A stretch of DNA of 64,000 nucleotides from positions 91,066,070 through 91,130,069 of the forward strand of contig OX465282.1 of assembly GCA_949987705.1 (NCBI GenBank). The letters are read 5' to 3'. Below, one piece after another: positions 1-7,548 of this stretch. The notes beneath the pieces are model-generated. The model made no database searches and was not told the DNA's origin. It saw only the letters and a list, made by a program, of their open reading frames with translations. How positions within the stretch are numbered: position 1 is the stretch's first letter; every line of letters starts with the position of its first letter. The position numbers and the translations under genes were made by a program. Source of the stretch: Thereva unica. Lineage: Eukaryota > Arthropoda > Insecta > Diptera > Therevidae.

Positions 1-1
1 G

Positions 2-151
2 GGGATACCACATGATAAAAAAAGCGCACCAATAAACTCTACCCCAGGGGTTGGTGTGGAAATGAGTTCCATATTTGTTAAGATATATAAGACATTAAAA
101 TATGTATTTAAGAGTCATTTGATATTTTCTCCTGGATCGTTAAAGTCATGA
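2..151 (+). CDS. C-terminal end of an unidentified gene (partial)
   Basis: A frame open from the window edge for 49 codons ends at a TGA (149-151). This stop overlaps the ATG of the next gene (148-150) as ATGA, the same junction seen at 1833-1836 in this element. The peptide is rich in Lys, Ser, Ile and Val and I do not recognise it. It could be the tail of DNA polymerase B or another element gene, or a chance open frame; 49 codons is weak evidence. A TATA-like sequence for the next gene lies inside it at 84-91. Confidence 0.35.
   Translation, partial: GIPHDKKSAPINSTPGVGVEMSSIFVKIYKTLKYVFKSHLIFSPGSLKS
84..91 (+). promoter_or_regulatory. TATA box for the gene at 148
   Basis: TATATAAG lies 57 bp before the ATG at 148. 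Similar boxes at similar distances precede other genes of this element (2226-2233, 4131-4139, 7503-7510, 8445-8452), which supports a real promoter. Confidence 0.5.
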
Positions 152-627
152 ATTCGGCAACTGTTATTTTGGATATACAATTTGTCAGTGGAGTAAATGG
201 TCAGCTGTTTGCTAAGGAGATGGTAGTCTTACAACACGGATCACTTTTACCGAGCTTATACTACTTCAAGCCACCTTTTCCGTATAGTGAATTGACACCA
301 AGAGCTCGTTGGCAGGATGATTTCAACTTTAGGAAAATAAATGGATTAAGATGGAATGGTGGAAATATTGATTACAATGAATTACCCAACCTATTGACGA
401 ATTATTCAAATTCAACAATTTATGTGAAAGGATTGGAAAAGGAGAAATTTATCCGGAAATACCTCCCTGAAGCGAAAATAATCCAGCTGGAAATACCAAA
501 ACTAAGTAACTTGGAAAACTTTGAGTCTTTCTGTATGATACATGGAAAGTCACCAACTCTTCGATGTGCCGTTCAAAATTGTGTTAATATATATTTATAC
601 ATGTTAGTGAATAAATTTTTTAAATAA
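148..627 (+). CDS. Element protein, possible exonuclease-like fold, paralogue of 1833-2171
   Basis: 159 residues starting at the ATG that overlaps the upstream stop. The N-terminus is a beta-strand-like ILDIQFV stretch followed 12 residues later by KE. A middle part carries FKPPFPY and a GLRWNGG motif, and residues about 90-117 read STIYVKGLEKEKFIRKYLP. This layout (strand with Asp, KE, then a YVKG...K..F segment) resembles small proteins found in many insect genomes that look like degenerate DnaQ/RNase H-like exonucleases. That assignment is inference, because no full DEDD set can be shown. The 112-residue protein at 1833-2171 has the same two landmarks and is a divergent paralogue. A poly(A) signal overlaps the stop codon. 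Confidence 0.7.
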   Translation: MNSATVILDIQFVSGVNGQLFAKEMVVLQHGSLLPSLYYFKPPFPYSELTPRARWQDDFNFRKINGLRWNGGNIDYNELPNLLTNYSNSTIYVKGLEKEKFIRKYLPEAKIIQLEIPKLSNLENFESFCMIHGKSPTLRCAVQNCVNIYLYMLVNKFFK

Positions 628-656
628 AAGATATCTTTAGTTTTATTTTATTTATT
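623..656. terminator. Overlapping poly(A) signals of convergent genes
   Basis: Only 24 bp separate the stop of the plus-strand gene (625-627) from the stop of the minus-strand gene (652-654). AATAAA on the plus strand at 623-628 overlaps the first stop. TTTATT hexamers at 642-647 and 651-656 give AATAAA on the minus strand. Transcripts from both sides would overlap at their 3' ends. Confidence 0.6.
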
Positions 657-1278
657 TGCATTCAAAATTTATCGTATCAAAAACAAGATTTGCAATACAG
701 TACAACGGTATTTCATAAAAAAGTCGAGAATAATTTAAGTGTACATAAGATGTTCGACTTGGAATAAAAAAATCTTCGCATGCTAATGTCAATACATTTT
801 TTTCTTTACATTTTTCAACATATTTTCTATAACATTCTTTCACACTATCCGCAGCATTGTTATTGTGGTACATAACGATGTTTAAAAATTTCAGCATTTC
901 AAATAGTTTACAAAGTTCAGCCTGTCTTAAGGTGATGCTGCCACTGCCAACGGGGATTTTGTGTTCTTTTTGCAGCTTTGGTTGATTTGCTGGAGATGTA
1001 TTTTCCATTTTGATTTTTAAAGCGCTAAGATAGCTGTAAATTGTTGTCCATTCAGAATAAGATACTGATATTGGTATGAGTCCGTGGCGATGAAACACTA
1101 TTTTTGCCTCAAATGATGATGGGTCAAATCCGAGAATTATTTTCCGGTTGTGACAATCGTCCAGATGATATGTGTAGTTTAATAACAGATTTTCACCCAC
1201 AACTTTTGCTTCACATTTGGACAACTTCTTTTCTCCTTTAGCACCAGTGGTCCTTTGTCTCTTACGTGATGGCTCCAT
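652..1278 (-). CDS. Unknown element protein with N-terminal basic NLS-like tract
   Basis: The first ATG is at 1278 and gives 208 residues beginning MEPSRKRQRTT, a classic short basic nuclear-localisation-like tract. The frame is also open upstream to 1287, but only from a TTG. The rest is a mixed alpha/beta sequence with several Cys and Tyr, no membrane segment and no motif I can name. It is the last gene of the minus-strand block, 30 bp after the protease stop. A TATATAA sequence at 1295-1301 lies in that gap but is only 17 bp from the ATG, so it may not be its promoter. Early or regulatory function is possible but not shown. Confidence 0.65.
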   Translation of the reverse strand: MEPSRKRQRTTGAKGEKKLSKCEAKVVGENLLLNYTYHLDDCHNRKIILGFDPSSFEAKIVFHRHGLIPISVSYSEWTTIYSYLSALKIKMENTSPANQPKLQKEHKIPVGSGSITLRQAELCKLFEMLKFLNIVMYHNNNAADSVKECYRKYVEKCKEKNVLTLACEDFFIPSRTSYVHLNYSRLFYEIPLYCIANLVFDTINFECK

Positions 1279-1308
1279 GCTACTCAATTTAAACTTATAT
1301 ACTGAATA

Positions 1309-1836
1309 TTAACATCCTCTGTTTGGGGTTTTTATAGTACTGACCTCTGCTTTGCATGATTGGTTACAGAAATCTCCACCATTTTGTGAAAAATTCTTTA
1401 AATATAAATTAATAATTTTATTATCATTTGAACTGAGATCGCTGGAGGCGAATTCTTTTAAAAAAGTTTTCAAGCTTTTTCCCCTGCATCGTGAATATAG
1501 AAATACACAGCAATAATGTCCACAAGTCGCGGAAAATTGACTTTGCAATCGTTTTTTATTATTCAAAAAATTCTTTGAATTATTTAGTAGAAATCTTTGA
1601 AAATATTTATTGGTGGGATACCTTCCAAATGAGTCAAAGTACTCTGCCGAGCCTTGTTTAGGGAAATAAAATGCAACCCAATGAGTTCCGTCTTTGTGTG
1701 CTGGATCTGTATTAGCTATGACGCATGCTGGTTTTTTTATTTTTTGTGGTAGGTGATTGCATGGGAAGACTCCTCTAAAAAATTTGTTTGTTACGCGATT
1801 GTTTGTCAATGCAGTTGCAAGCTCGATCGTGTTCAT
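1309..1836 (-). CDS. Adenain-type (Ulp1-fold) cysteine protease
   Basis: 175 residues with the adenovirus-protease/C5-C48 arrangement: His52 in GTHWVAFYF, Asp68 in YFDSFG, Gln98 or Gln100 before the nucleophile, and Cys105 in SATCGHYCC. Such proteases cut capsid precursors during virion maturation and are a hallmark of Polintons and adenoviruses. Length is at the short end of the family (about 170-200). The ATG (1834-1836) overlaps the TGA of the preceding gene by the ATGA pattern, so the two are probably translated from linked messages. No catalytic residue is missing, so an active enzyme is expected. The trailing 25 residues are Cys-rich and unassigned. Confidence 0.85.
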   Translation of the reverse strand: MNTIELATALTNNRVTNKFFRGVFPCNHLPQKIKKPACVIANTDPAHKDGTHWVAFYFPKQGSAEYFDSFGRYPTNKYFQRFLLNNSKNFLNNKKRLQSQFSATCGHYCCVFLYSRCRGKSLKTFLKEFASSDLSSNDNKIINLYLKNFSQNGGDFCNQSCKAEVSTIKTPNRGC

Positions 1837-2171
1837 TCTTGTTCACAGGTAAATGCTGCTTCTAGGTCAATGACACTGGTGAGAGATGTAACGTAGTTAT
1901 TTATAAACTCCTTAGTTGGTGTTCCACGAACAAAGATTGTCTTAAATTTCGCCAGAGTTTTTATAAGGTCTTCATCTATCCGTTTTAGCTCAAGGTTACC
2001 AAATTTAGTTGATTGTTGTTGCTCATTGCATTCTATAGTAGATGTTGGATATTTAAAAATTATTTCCTTCGCAAACGTTTTATTTTGCGCAGTGAATCCA
2101 GCGAAAGAGACTTTTTTAAAGAAGGTATATTCACCTCCGCAAAAGTATTCCACATTAATTAAACAGCTCAT
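1833..2171 (-). CDS. Small element protein, paralogue of 148-627
   Basis: 112 residues. The N-terminal block (INVEYFCGG then AKEIIF about 25 residues later) and a C-terminal block (FKTIFVRGTPTKEFINNYV, then a strand with acidic IDLE) match the corresponding blocks of the 159-residue protein at 148-627 (ILDIQFV, KEMVV, STIYVKGLEKEKFIRKYLP, IQLE). The two are therefore divergent copies of one family, probably an RNase H/exonuclease-like fold, though catalytic residues are not demonstrable. This copy lacks the central FPY/LRWN region. It sits directly before the protease with an ATGA overlap and has its own TATA box 55 bp upstream. Confidence 0.65.
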   Translation of the reverse strand: MSCLINVEYFCGGEYTFFKKVSFAGFTAQNKTFAKEIIFKYPTSTIECNEQQQSTKFGNLELKRIDEDLIKTLAKFKTIFVRGTPTKEFINNYVTSLTSVIDLEAAFTCEQE

Positions 2172-2225
2172 TGTTACCGTAAAAAATCAATTCACCAACT
2201 AACAGTTGGAACATATCGTATCCAC

Positions 2226-2233
2226 CTTATATA
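2226..2233 (-). promoter_or_regulatory. TATA box for the gene at 2171
   Basis: The minus strand reads CTATATAAGG here, 55 bp before the ATG at 2171, in the only sizeable gap (65 bp) between the capsid gene and the downstream gene pair. Confidence 0.55.
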
Positions 2234-2236
2234 GAT

Positions 2237-3559
2237 TTAAAAATTTGTGTAAACATTTCGATCCTTGTCAATTTCAATGCTTCCATCGTACTCGGCATAT
2301 ACAATGCATGTCACACTATTTTTTAACGCGTCTCTAAATTTTCCTTCAACTCGTACTGTTCCCTGATTTAGTAAATTGCCGCAAGTCGCGTTATATGAAT
2401 TGTCTGTTGTTAAATCGAAAGCGAGAAGAAAACATCCCTTGTCAAATAATTTCTTGGATATTTGATGACCTTTATCGAAATAATGAATACCTGTTCCCCT
2501 GAATAACGTATTGTATCCGCGTGTACTAATCGGATTATCTTTTGAGTAGTCAAATTCAAGGGGTTGATTTGGTATCTGCACGCCATTCACTGATAAATTG
2601 AATCTGGTAATGTTGTTATGTTTAAAGTTGAAGGGGTTCTTTGTTCTTCTGCCCGTGTAAGCATCATTGTCCACCATACCAAAAATTATTAAGTTCGGTA
2701 ACTGTCCGATGACGATATTATCCAGTGAAAGTGTGAATGTGTTTGCTGGAATAGTGTAACTTTTAACTTCAACTCGCTTGTATGGGTATATGGCGTTTGA
2801 TCGCTGTAAAACTGTCTCATGTGCTAATAAAATATTCGGATTAACTGTCACGTGATTCATGTACATGGTTGCATCCAAGATTTTTAATTGTGGTGAGTCG
2901 GTCCCGTCCTTGGATAAAACATAAAATTCTGGTTTTTCAAGCGATAAAACTACACGTAAATCGACACCGTTTAATAGCAACTTATCCTGATTAAGCAAGT
3001 CAGTATGGATTTTCCCCATCAATTCAACTACATTGCTTTTATTGAAGAGTTTTTGCCGATCTAAATAGCCTTGATGTAATTCAGCGACGGGTTTATCGAT
3101 ATCTGCAATTTCCGTGTCATCTTTGTCAAGATACCAGCCAACCGACTCCAAATGGGTAGATGCCGCATCTTTGCCATAATTTAATAAATTTTCAATATAA
3201 GCTCGATAATTGTAATTGTGATCGGTTTGAGCAATTGGTTTTCCATTTAAATATACGGTGCACTGGCGAAATATGGAGTGCAAGATGTTGTTTATTAAAC
3301 CTGGAGCATCACCATCATCTGAATAAAGTTCTTCTTTTCCATCTTTTATTTTAATTAACTGCAGTTTTAAACGAAGATAGATGCTAGATAAATCACGATA
3401 TGTATCTCCATGACCCAAAGTTACAAACTCTAGAACGGAAGAGTTGTCGAGTGAGGCTATTGGCTTATAGGCTACTTCTTCTGTTTTCAAAATATTGCTC
3501 TGAACTGGTGGTGTGGAAAAAAGATCCAATTCCGATTTCATGCATTCTTTGTACGACAT
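2237..3559 (-). CDS. Hexon-like major capsid protein (double jelly-roll)
   Basis: 440 residues. The central and C-terminal part has the signature of the widespread invertebrate F54H12.2-like family now recognised as Polinton/adintovirus hexons: QRSNAIYPYKRVEVKSY, then GQLPNLIIFGMVDNDAYTG, KNPFNFKH, NGVQIPNQPLEFDYS, a GTGIHYFDKGHQIS loop, CFLLAFDLTTD, and a closing IVYAEYDGSIEID segment. The protein forms trimeric capsomers of an icosahedral shell. The frame is uninterrupted, so the copy is recent or still selected. It lies 8 bp after the basic minor capsid gene and upstream of the protease, the usual morphogenesis order. The start is the only upstream ATG. Confidence 0.88.
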   Translation of the reverse strand: MSYKECMKSELDLFSTPPVQSNILKTEEVAYKPIASLDNSSVLEFVTLGHGDTYRDLSSIYLRLKLQLIKIKDGKEELYSDDGDAPGLINNILHSIFRQCTVYLNGKPIAQTDHNYNYRAYIENLLNYGKDAASTHLESVGWYLDKDDTEIADIDKPVAELHQGYLDRQKLFNKSNVVELMGKIHTDLLNQDKLLLNGVDLRVVLSLEKPEFYVLSKDGTDSPQLKILDATMYMNHVTVNPNILLAHETVLQRSNAIYPYKRVEVKSYTIPANTFTLSLDNIVIGQLPNLIIFGMVDNDAYTGRRTKNPFNFKHNNITRFNLSVNGVQIPNQPLEFDYSKDNPISTRGYNTLFRGTGIHYFDKGHQISKKLFDKGCFLLAFDLTTDNSYNATCGNLLNQGTVRVEGKFRDALKNSVTCIVYAEYDGSIEIDKDRNVYTNF

Positions 3560-3567
3560 TATGTTTA

Positions 3568-4086
3568 TTACTTATCAAAAATGTCCAGTATACGTTTACG
3601 TATCTTTCGTTTTGTTTTCAAAACTCCTGCTGTTATTCCTTTTCTTTGATTTTCAGTTTTGCAATTTCTCGTGCGTTTAGGTGTTTTTCCACGTCTTTTG
3701 CGTTTAAGAACTGGTTTTATATGCAAGGTTGTAAACGGGTTCGGTCTTTTTATACCTGCTCCACTCATGCCGTCAAACAGTTTATTTATACCTTTCTGAG
3801 CTAGATCTTGGACAGCAAGTCTACCGTGATCTTTTAAAATATCTTTAACTGATTTGCTGCTGATGTTTTTATCCTGTATTATCGCCTGTCCTGTTTTTAC
3901 AGCCTGTTGTGCCAATGTTTTTAATCCTGATGTAGCTATGGGTTTTAAGTGTCGAAATAATGCACTGAAGAAGCTACCGATACCTCTTCCACGTTGATAA
4001 ATAACTGGACCACGATATAATTCTCCAATATCTGACAGGCCGCCGCCGCTTTGTATTAAATAATAACGTGTATAATAGGAATCCAT
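3568..4086 (-). CDS. Basic minor capsid/core protein (pVI/pX-like)
   Basis: 172 residues. The N-terminus is Tyr- and Gly-rich (YYTRYYLIQSGGG, then GRGIGSFFSALFRHLKPI), followed by an amphipathic helical part (GLKTLAQQAVKTGQAII, LAVQDLAQKGINKLF) and a Lys/Arg-rich tail (KRKRRGKTPKRTR). A GxxFxxLFR...SG.K...QA...G pattern next to the hexon gene is constant in adintovirus-type clusters and recalls adenovirus pVI and core proteins. It probably binds DNA and the inner face of the capsid. The role comes from family resemblance and context rather than a defined domain. TATA-like sequences precede it at 4096-4104 and 4131-4139. Confidence 0.75.
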   Translation of the reverse strand: MDSYYTRYYLIQSGGGLSDIGELYRGPVIYQRGRGIGSFFSALFRHLKPIATSGLKTLAQQAVKTGQAIIQDKNISSKSVKDILKDHGRLAVQDLAQKGINKLFDGMSGAGIKRPNPFTTLHIKPVLKRKRRGKTPKRTRNCKTENQRKGITAGVLKTKRKIRKRILDIFDK

Positions 4087-4130
4087 CTCGTAATTCTATT
4101 TATACTATGCAAGAACAGCCTGTTGTGCAA

Positions 4131-4139
4131 ATATTTATA
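4131..4139 (-). promoter_or_regulatory. TATA box before the minor capsid gene
   Basis: The minus strand reads TATAAATAT 45 bp before the ATG at 4086. A second copy of TATAAATAG (4096-4104) is closer. The 57-bp gap is one of the few non-coding gaps in the block. Confidence 0.5.
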
Positions 4140-4143
4140 GTTT

Positions 4144-4872
4144 TTATTGTCTTTTAAAATGTAGCATTACATATGTAGGAATATAACTTGTTTTAAAGTC
4201 TACTAACTCACCTTGATGATCAGTTATTTTTATAGAAATACTTTCAATAAAAGTTTTTTCAATGGGACAGTATTCTACATGTTCAAATCTTAATATAGTA
4301 CCACACTCTTGAATCGGTATTATTCGTAGATATCTTACTAGTTTGTCGCCTATAGCTCTAGGTTGAATAATATCAGTGTATATATGAATTATATTTTTCT
4401 CAGAGCAATTTTTTGTAGTTTCTTGTGTACTTCTTGGTAATCGCAACATTAATTCTTTAATTGTTGTATCAAGAGAATTAATTTTTTCCATTATTGACAT
4501 ATGCTCTTGGCGTAAGCCCGCAGTGTCAAATGACTCTTTTATTTCTGTCAACAATGCATCAGGATTACGTTTGTTTTCAGGTGTTTGTAGAAATACATCT
4601 GTGATGAAGTTTGACAGATTATCTATGTTTGTATTAATAGGTACTGGTGTAGATAAATATTCGCCCGAGCTTTGTTTTTCATATGGGACCTGCAAAATTT
4701 CGCTGTTTTTAGTTATTTTCCGTTGCTCGGGTGTCTTTGCTTTGAGTGAATCTTTCTTCAGTCTATTCAATATTTCAAAAATTGTATTTTTAATTTCAAT
4801 AATTCGTTTATGTTTTTCTTCCTCGCTAAGTTGTTTATCGTCAAAGTATAAATTGGCTAAAAGCAATGTCAT
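4144..4872 (-). CDS. Penton-like protein, C-terminal piece (split gene)
   Basis: The frame is open from about 4968, but its first ATG is at 4872 (242 residues). The last 80 residues (IIHIYTDIIQP, DKLVRYLRIIP, an ISIKITD.QGELVDF strand and LHFKRQ at the end) match the C-terminal end of the penton-like proteins of adintovirus/Polinton clusters, whose N-terminal end is encoded just upstream at 4938-5711. In related clusters these are normally one protein. Here they are in two frames 5 bp apart, and this frame is open back into the upstream gene's last codons without an ATG. A frameshift in an ancestral single gene is the simplest reading; a functional split is the alternative. Confidence 0.7.
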   Translation of the reverse strand: MTLLLANLYFDDKQLSEEEKHKRIIEIKNTIFEILNRLKKDSLKAKTPEQRKITKNSEILQVPYEKQSSGEYLSTPVPINTNIDNLSNFITDVFLQTPENKRNPDALLTEIKESFDTAGLRQEHMSIMEKINSLDTTIKELMLRLPRSTQETTKNCSEKNIIHIYTDIIQPRAIGDKLVRYLRIIPIQECGTILRFEHVEYCPIEKTFIESISIKITDHQGELVDFKTSYIPTYVMLHFKRQ

Positions 4873-4937
4873 GAGATCTTTAACATTCAAGTGTGAGGGT
4901 AGTGGTTTTTTTATTTTTATCGTAACACCCAATTCCT

Positions 4938-5711
4938 CTAAACGGAGTTCGAATACATCATGCTCTTTTCACTACCTTTTTTCTCTTTATTTTCAGCTGT
5001 TTTTATGCTAGCCGTTGGATGTGTATAATTGTCTATTGTATTCTTCAAAACAGGATGTTTTCTATTCTTCCTAGGAACTTGGCCAAATACATCATCAACA
5101 AAATCTTCAATTGATTCATAGTTCTTATATTTTAAAACAACGTTTTCTGAAGTCTTTTTTCCTTGATATATGTGCAATATGTATTCGTCTGGCTCGTGCT
5201 TATACTTTATTTCAGGGATAACTTCATTAAAGTGGTCATCTTCTAAGCGCTTCCACATTTTCGATTTAACATCATTCAAGTACATGGTATACCATGAAGG
5301 TGTAACTGCATTATAAAATGTTAACAAAAATGCTGAAAAGTTTATTTGTCCAGGTCTGTAACTAACTTGTTCAAGATTTTCTGGTGTCCATTCAAGTTTT
5401 ACATTTTCATTTATTTTGATGCTAAGTATTTTAAAATCCTTTTGATGCTGCTTTCTAGTTTCCTTTAACTGGTCATATTCACGCCTCACTCGTTTACGTA
5501 CATTTCCCTCATTGTTGGAGATTGCACGTTTTGTTATTTCAAAATTTGGTAATGCAATTTCAGTTATTCCAACACGCCAGTTCCCATGAAACTTGTATGG
5601 TTTAGCAAGTGCATTTGTAAAAGCCGATAGCGTATTTTCCGGGTAAAATTGCATAGAGTTATTACTTAAAAGACATACGTAAAAATCATTTTCTTTTATT
5701 TCCACTGGCAT
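4938..5711 (-). CDS. Penton-like minor capsid protein, N-terminal piece
   Basis: 257 residues starting at an ATG. Residues about 10-55 carry the family signature: FYVCLLSNNSM, FYPENTLSAFTNALA, then a GNWRVGITEIALPNFE strand pair, which starts penton-type proteins in adintovirus-like clusters. The middle has a Lys/Arg/Gln-rich helix. A later stretch (YKNYESIEDFVDDVFGQ) resembles a stretch in the next gene (IDNLSNFITDVFLQ). The C-terminus ends in a low-complexity Lys/Ser/Asn tail and a stop at 4938, short of the expected length. Together with 4144-4872 it would cover a typical family member. It sits 3 bp after the preceding gene. Confidence 0.75.
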   Translation of the reverse strand: MPVEIKENDFYVCLLSNNSMQFYPENTLSAFTNALAKPYKFHGNWRVGITEIALPNFEITKRAISNNEGNVRKRVRREYDQLKETRKQHQKDFKILSIKINENVKLEWTPENLEQVSYRPGQINFSAFLLTFYNAVTPSWYTMYLNDVKSKMWKRLEDDHFNEVIPEIKYKHEPDEYILHIYQGKKTSENVVLKYKNYESIEDFVDDVFGQVPRKNRKHPVLKNTIDNYTHPTASIKTAENKEKKGSEKSMMYSNSV

Positions 5712-5714
5712 TGT

Positions 5715-6518
5715 TTACAGTCTTTCCCAAGCAATGTCCGACGTACTTGTAGTTCTATCCTTTTTAGTCTTCAGACGCTCACTCTGTCTAACACCGAGCT
5801 TACGTAGAGGAAATGAAAGCATATATTGACCAGATTCTAGTGGAGAGGGTATTAATATAGACTGCTTCTGGACTGCTTTTTGTTTTTCACTTTGTTCTAA
5901 TTCTTCTATATGTTCGCTAGCTTCATCGGCAGTCATATTCGTAGGTACAGTATACTGCGTTACACCATCCTCAGCTGTGATTATTTTATAATCCTTTTCA
6001 CGTGCATTAGGTGCAGATGTTGTTCTTAGTAATTTTGGTGGTGGCCTTAGAGTTTTTGCTATTCCGCTAGCTGATAATCGTCTTTTGGCGGCTGGTGATA
6101 AAGATCTTCTTGGCGGGGTTATGTTATGTGCTTCTTCAAAGACTTCTTCTTCGCTTAGGAAATCCTTTGCTGGAGGTGGTGAAGTCTGTGTTAACACATC
6201 ATCTTTAAATATAATTTTCGTTTGTGTGGTACTATCTCTTAAACTTTTTTGTTTGACATTATGTTCACGTGGCAAGTAAAAATTTGTTTCTTTATCAAGC
6301 GTTCGTTTGGATTTCCGATTGTGATTTAAAAATGAAATTAGTTGGTTTCGATAGCTATACCATTTTTCGGAATCATTCATGTCTTTATTCTGTAGTATTT
6401 TATTCATTGCTCTATCAAAAATGGATTGATTTGCAGTCATTTCAATTTCATCTTTAAGCCTGTTGTAAACCTCTGGCGACAGAAGTAGCATCTTGTTAAG
6501 TCCATTATTTCTATGCAT
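5715..6518 (-). CDS. Pro/Ser-rich conserved Polinton protein of unknown role
   Basis: 267 residues from the ATG at 6518; a TTG at 6527 extends the frame by three codons. The N-terminal 75 residues (LLLSPEVYNRLKDE, DRAMNKILQNKDMNDSEKWYSYRNQLI) match a small helical module that recurs beside hexon genes in insect Polinton/adintovirus clusters. The rest is disordered and basic, with PPP, TSPPP and RRSLSPAAKRRLS stretches. Such tails suggest phosphorylation or nucleic-acid contact, but no enzyme motif is present. The start overlaps the next gene upstream by 8 bp. Scaffold or assembly factor is a guess from context. Confidence 0.65.
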   Translation of the reverse strand: MHRNNGLNKMLLLSPEVYNRLKDEIEMTANQSIFDRAMNKILQNKDMNDSEKWYSYRNQLISFLNHNRKSKRTLDKETNFYLPREHNVKQKSLRDSTTQTKIIFKDDVLTQTSPPPAKDFLSEEEVFEEAHNITPPRRSLSPAAKRRLSASGIAKTLRPPPKLLRTTSAPNAREKDYKIITAEDGVTQYTVPTNMTADEASEHIEELEQSEKQKAVQKQSILIPSPLESGQYMLSFPLRKLGVRQSERLKTKKDRTTSTSDIAWERL

Positions 6519-6864
6519 ATTTTTCAATTAATGAGCCGATAACTCCTGATAGTACACTTCCTAATAAAACTGGTAAAAAACCTCCTCGTTGCACTAGTAT
6601 TTTACGCTGTTTAGCAACAGATCTCTTTGCGCAAATCAATTTACGCATGTCCTTTTTATACCTACACAGTGAGTTGTAGATATTTCCATGCGGCATGTGG
6701 TTACCTTTTAAGGTGTTGAGTGTAATTTCACAAAGAGTTTTTATAACCTCAGGGTCAGCATTTTGTATGATGGACTTTCTCAGATTTGGTTTAGCCTTTT
6801 TAAGCACATATAGCATATGCTTGTTCTCCCTTAATCGTTTCATTCGTGACGCCATTCTTACCAT
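6511..6864 (-). CDS. Small conserved Polinton protein with hydrophobic C-terminus
   Basis: 117 residues. A helical, basic N-terminal two thirds (VLKKAKPNLRKSII, TLCEITLNTLKGN, KKDMRKLICAKRSVAKQRKIL) is followed by RGGFLPVLLGSVLSGVIGSLI, a Gly-rich hydrophobic segment. The KxRK.L.Q(R/K)GGFL..LL pattern is a recurrent neighbour of the ATPase and penton genes in this element family. The hydrophobic end could insert in a membrane or pack inside the virion. The gene overlaps the ATPase gene by 65 bp and the downstream gene by 8 bp, as expected of a compact viral genome. Specific function unknown. Confidence 0.7.
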   Translation of the reverse strand: MVRMASRMKRLRENKHMLYVLKKAKPNLRKSIIQNADPEVIKTLCEITLNTLKGNHMPHGNIYNSLCRYKKDMRKLICAKRSVAKQRKILVQRGGFLPVLLGSVLSGVIGSLIEKYA

Positions 6865-7540
6865 TTAAAGAGTTTTGCGGGCAAAAACAGGTTACAAAGT
6901 GTTTATTAAATATATCAGTACGAAATCTTAAGACGTCGTTAATGTCCTGAGTTAAATCAATTAGCAAATACCCGTAAGGCATTTGAGTTATCTCTTTATA
7001 TATTCTCACAAGTTCTAAACTATTTTCTGGGTAAATTTGTCGGGCCAGATGTGTAAATTGACTTTTATCCCTAGGGTTTTTAAATACAACAAGATATTTA
7101 CAATTGAGCGATATATCACGACTGAATTTTCCCTGATGGAATACGTTTTGTGTCACAAGAATTACTGAGAAATTACGATGATGAGACCCCTTAGTGAAGA
7201 GTTCACAAACTTCTTTACTATATGCATTTAACATCATGTCATCTATAACTATCAACGTTGGTTCATTTACGTGATTTACAAACTCCTCCGGTATAGCATT
7301 TAAATATTCAATATTTTGTAGTTTAATATCTGTTGGTAGTGCACCGTGTTCTGCATTACACCATATAATTTTTCTAATTTGCGGTTCTATAAATATCTGA
7401 CTAGTATTAAGAAGATTTTTTATAAATGTTGTTTTGCCGCATCCCGAAGGCCCCGCAACCATCATTGTAAATGGGTGATTAAACTTGATCATTTTTGCTT
7501 TGTATATAAACTGGTCATTCAACTGCAGGTATTTATACAT
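6800..7540 (-). CDS. Packaging ATPase, FtsK/HerA (A32-like)
   Basis: 246 residues from the first ATG (7540); the frame continues nine bases upstream only through a TTG. Walker A GPSGCGKTT is at residues 30-38, Walker B LIVIDD at 96-101, and a VILVTQN sensor-type strand follows. This is the genome-packaging ATPase that pumps DNA into procapsids in Polintons and relatives. Length is normal for the compact family members (about 220-260). It is divergently placed to the integrase with only 8 bp between the two ATGs, and its last 65 bp overlap the next gene. Confidence 0.88.
   Translation of the reverse strand: MYKYLQLNDQFIYKAKMIKFNHPFTMMVAGPSGCGKTTFIKNLLNTSQIFIEPQIRKIIWCNAEHGALPTDIKLQNIEYLNAIPEEFVNHVNEPTLIVIDDMMLNAYSKEVCELFTKGSHHRNFSVILVTQNVFHQGKFSRDISLNCKYLVVFKNPRDKSQFTHLARQIYPENSLELVRIYKEITQMPYGYLLIDLTQDINDVLRFRTDIFNKHFVTCFCPQNSLNGKNGVTNETIKGEQAYAICA
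7503..7510 (+). promoter_or_regulatory. TATA box for the integrase
   Basis: TATATAAA lies 39 bp before the integrase ATG at 7549, inside the 5' end of the divergent ATPase gene. Because the two ATGs are 8 bp apart, the integrase promoter must lie within ATPase coding sequence. Confidence 0.5.
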
Positions 7541-7548
7541 TCTGCACA

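Noticed and set aside
3160..3804. Plus-strand frames inside the capsid genes
   Set aside because: Antisense shadows of well supported minus-strand genes.
4523..5011. 162-codon plus-strand frame
   Set aside because: Antisense to the penton-like gene; composition is hydrophobic as expected from antisense of Lys/Glu-rich coding.
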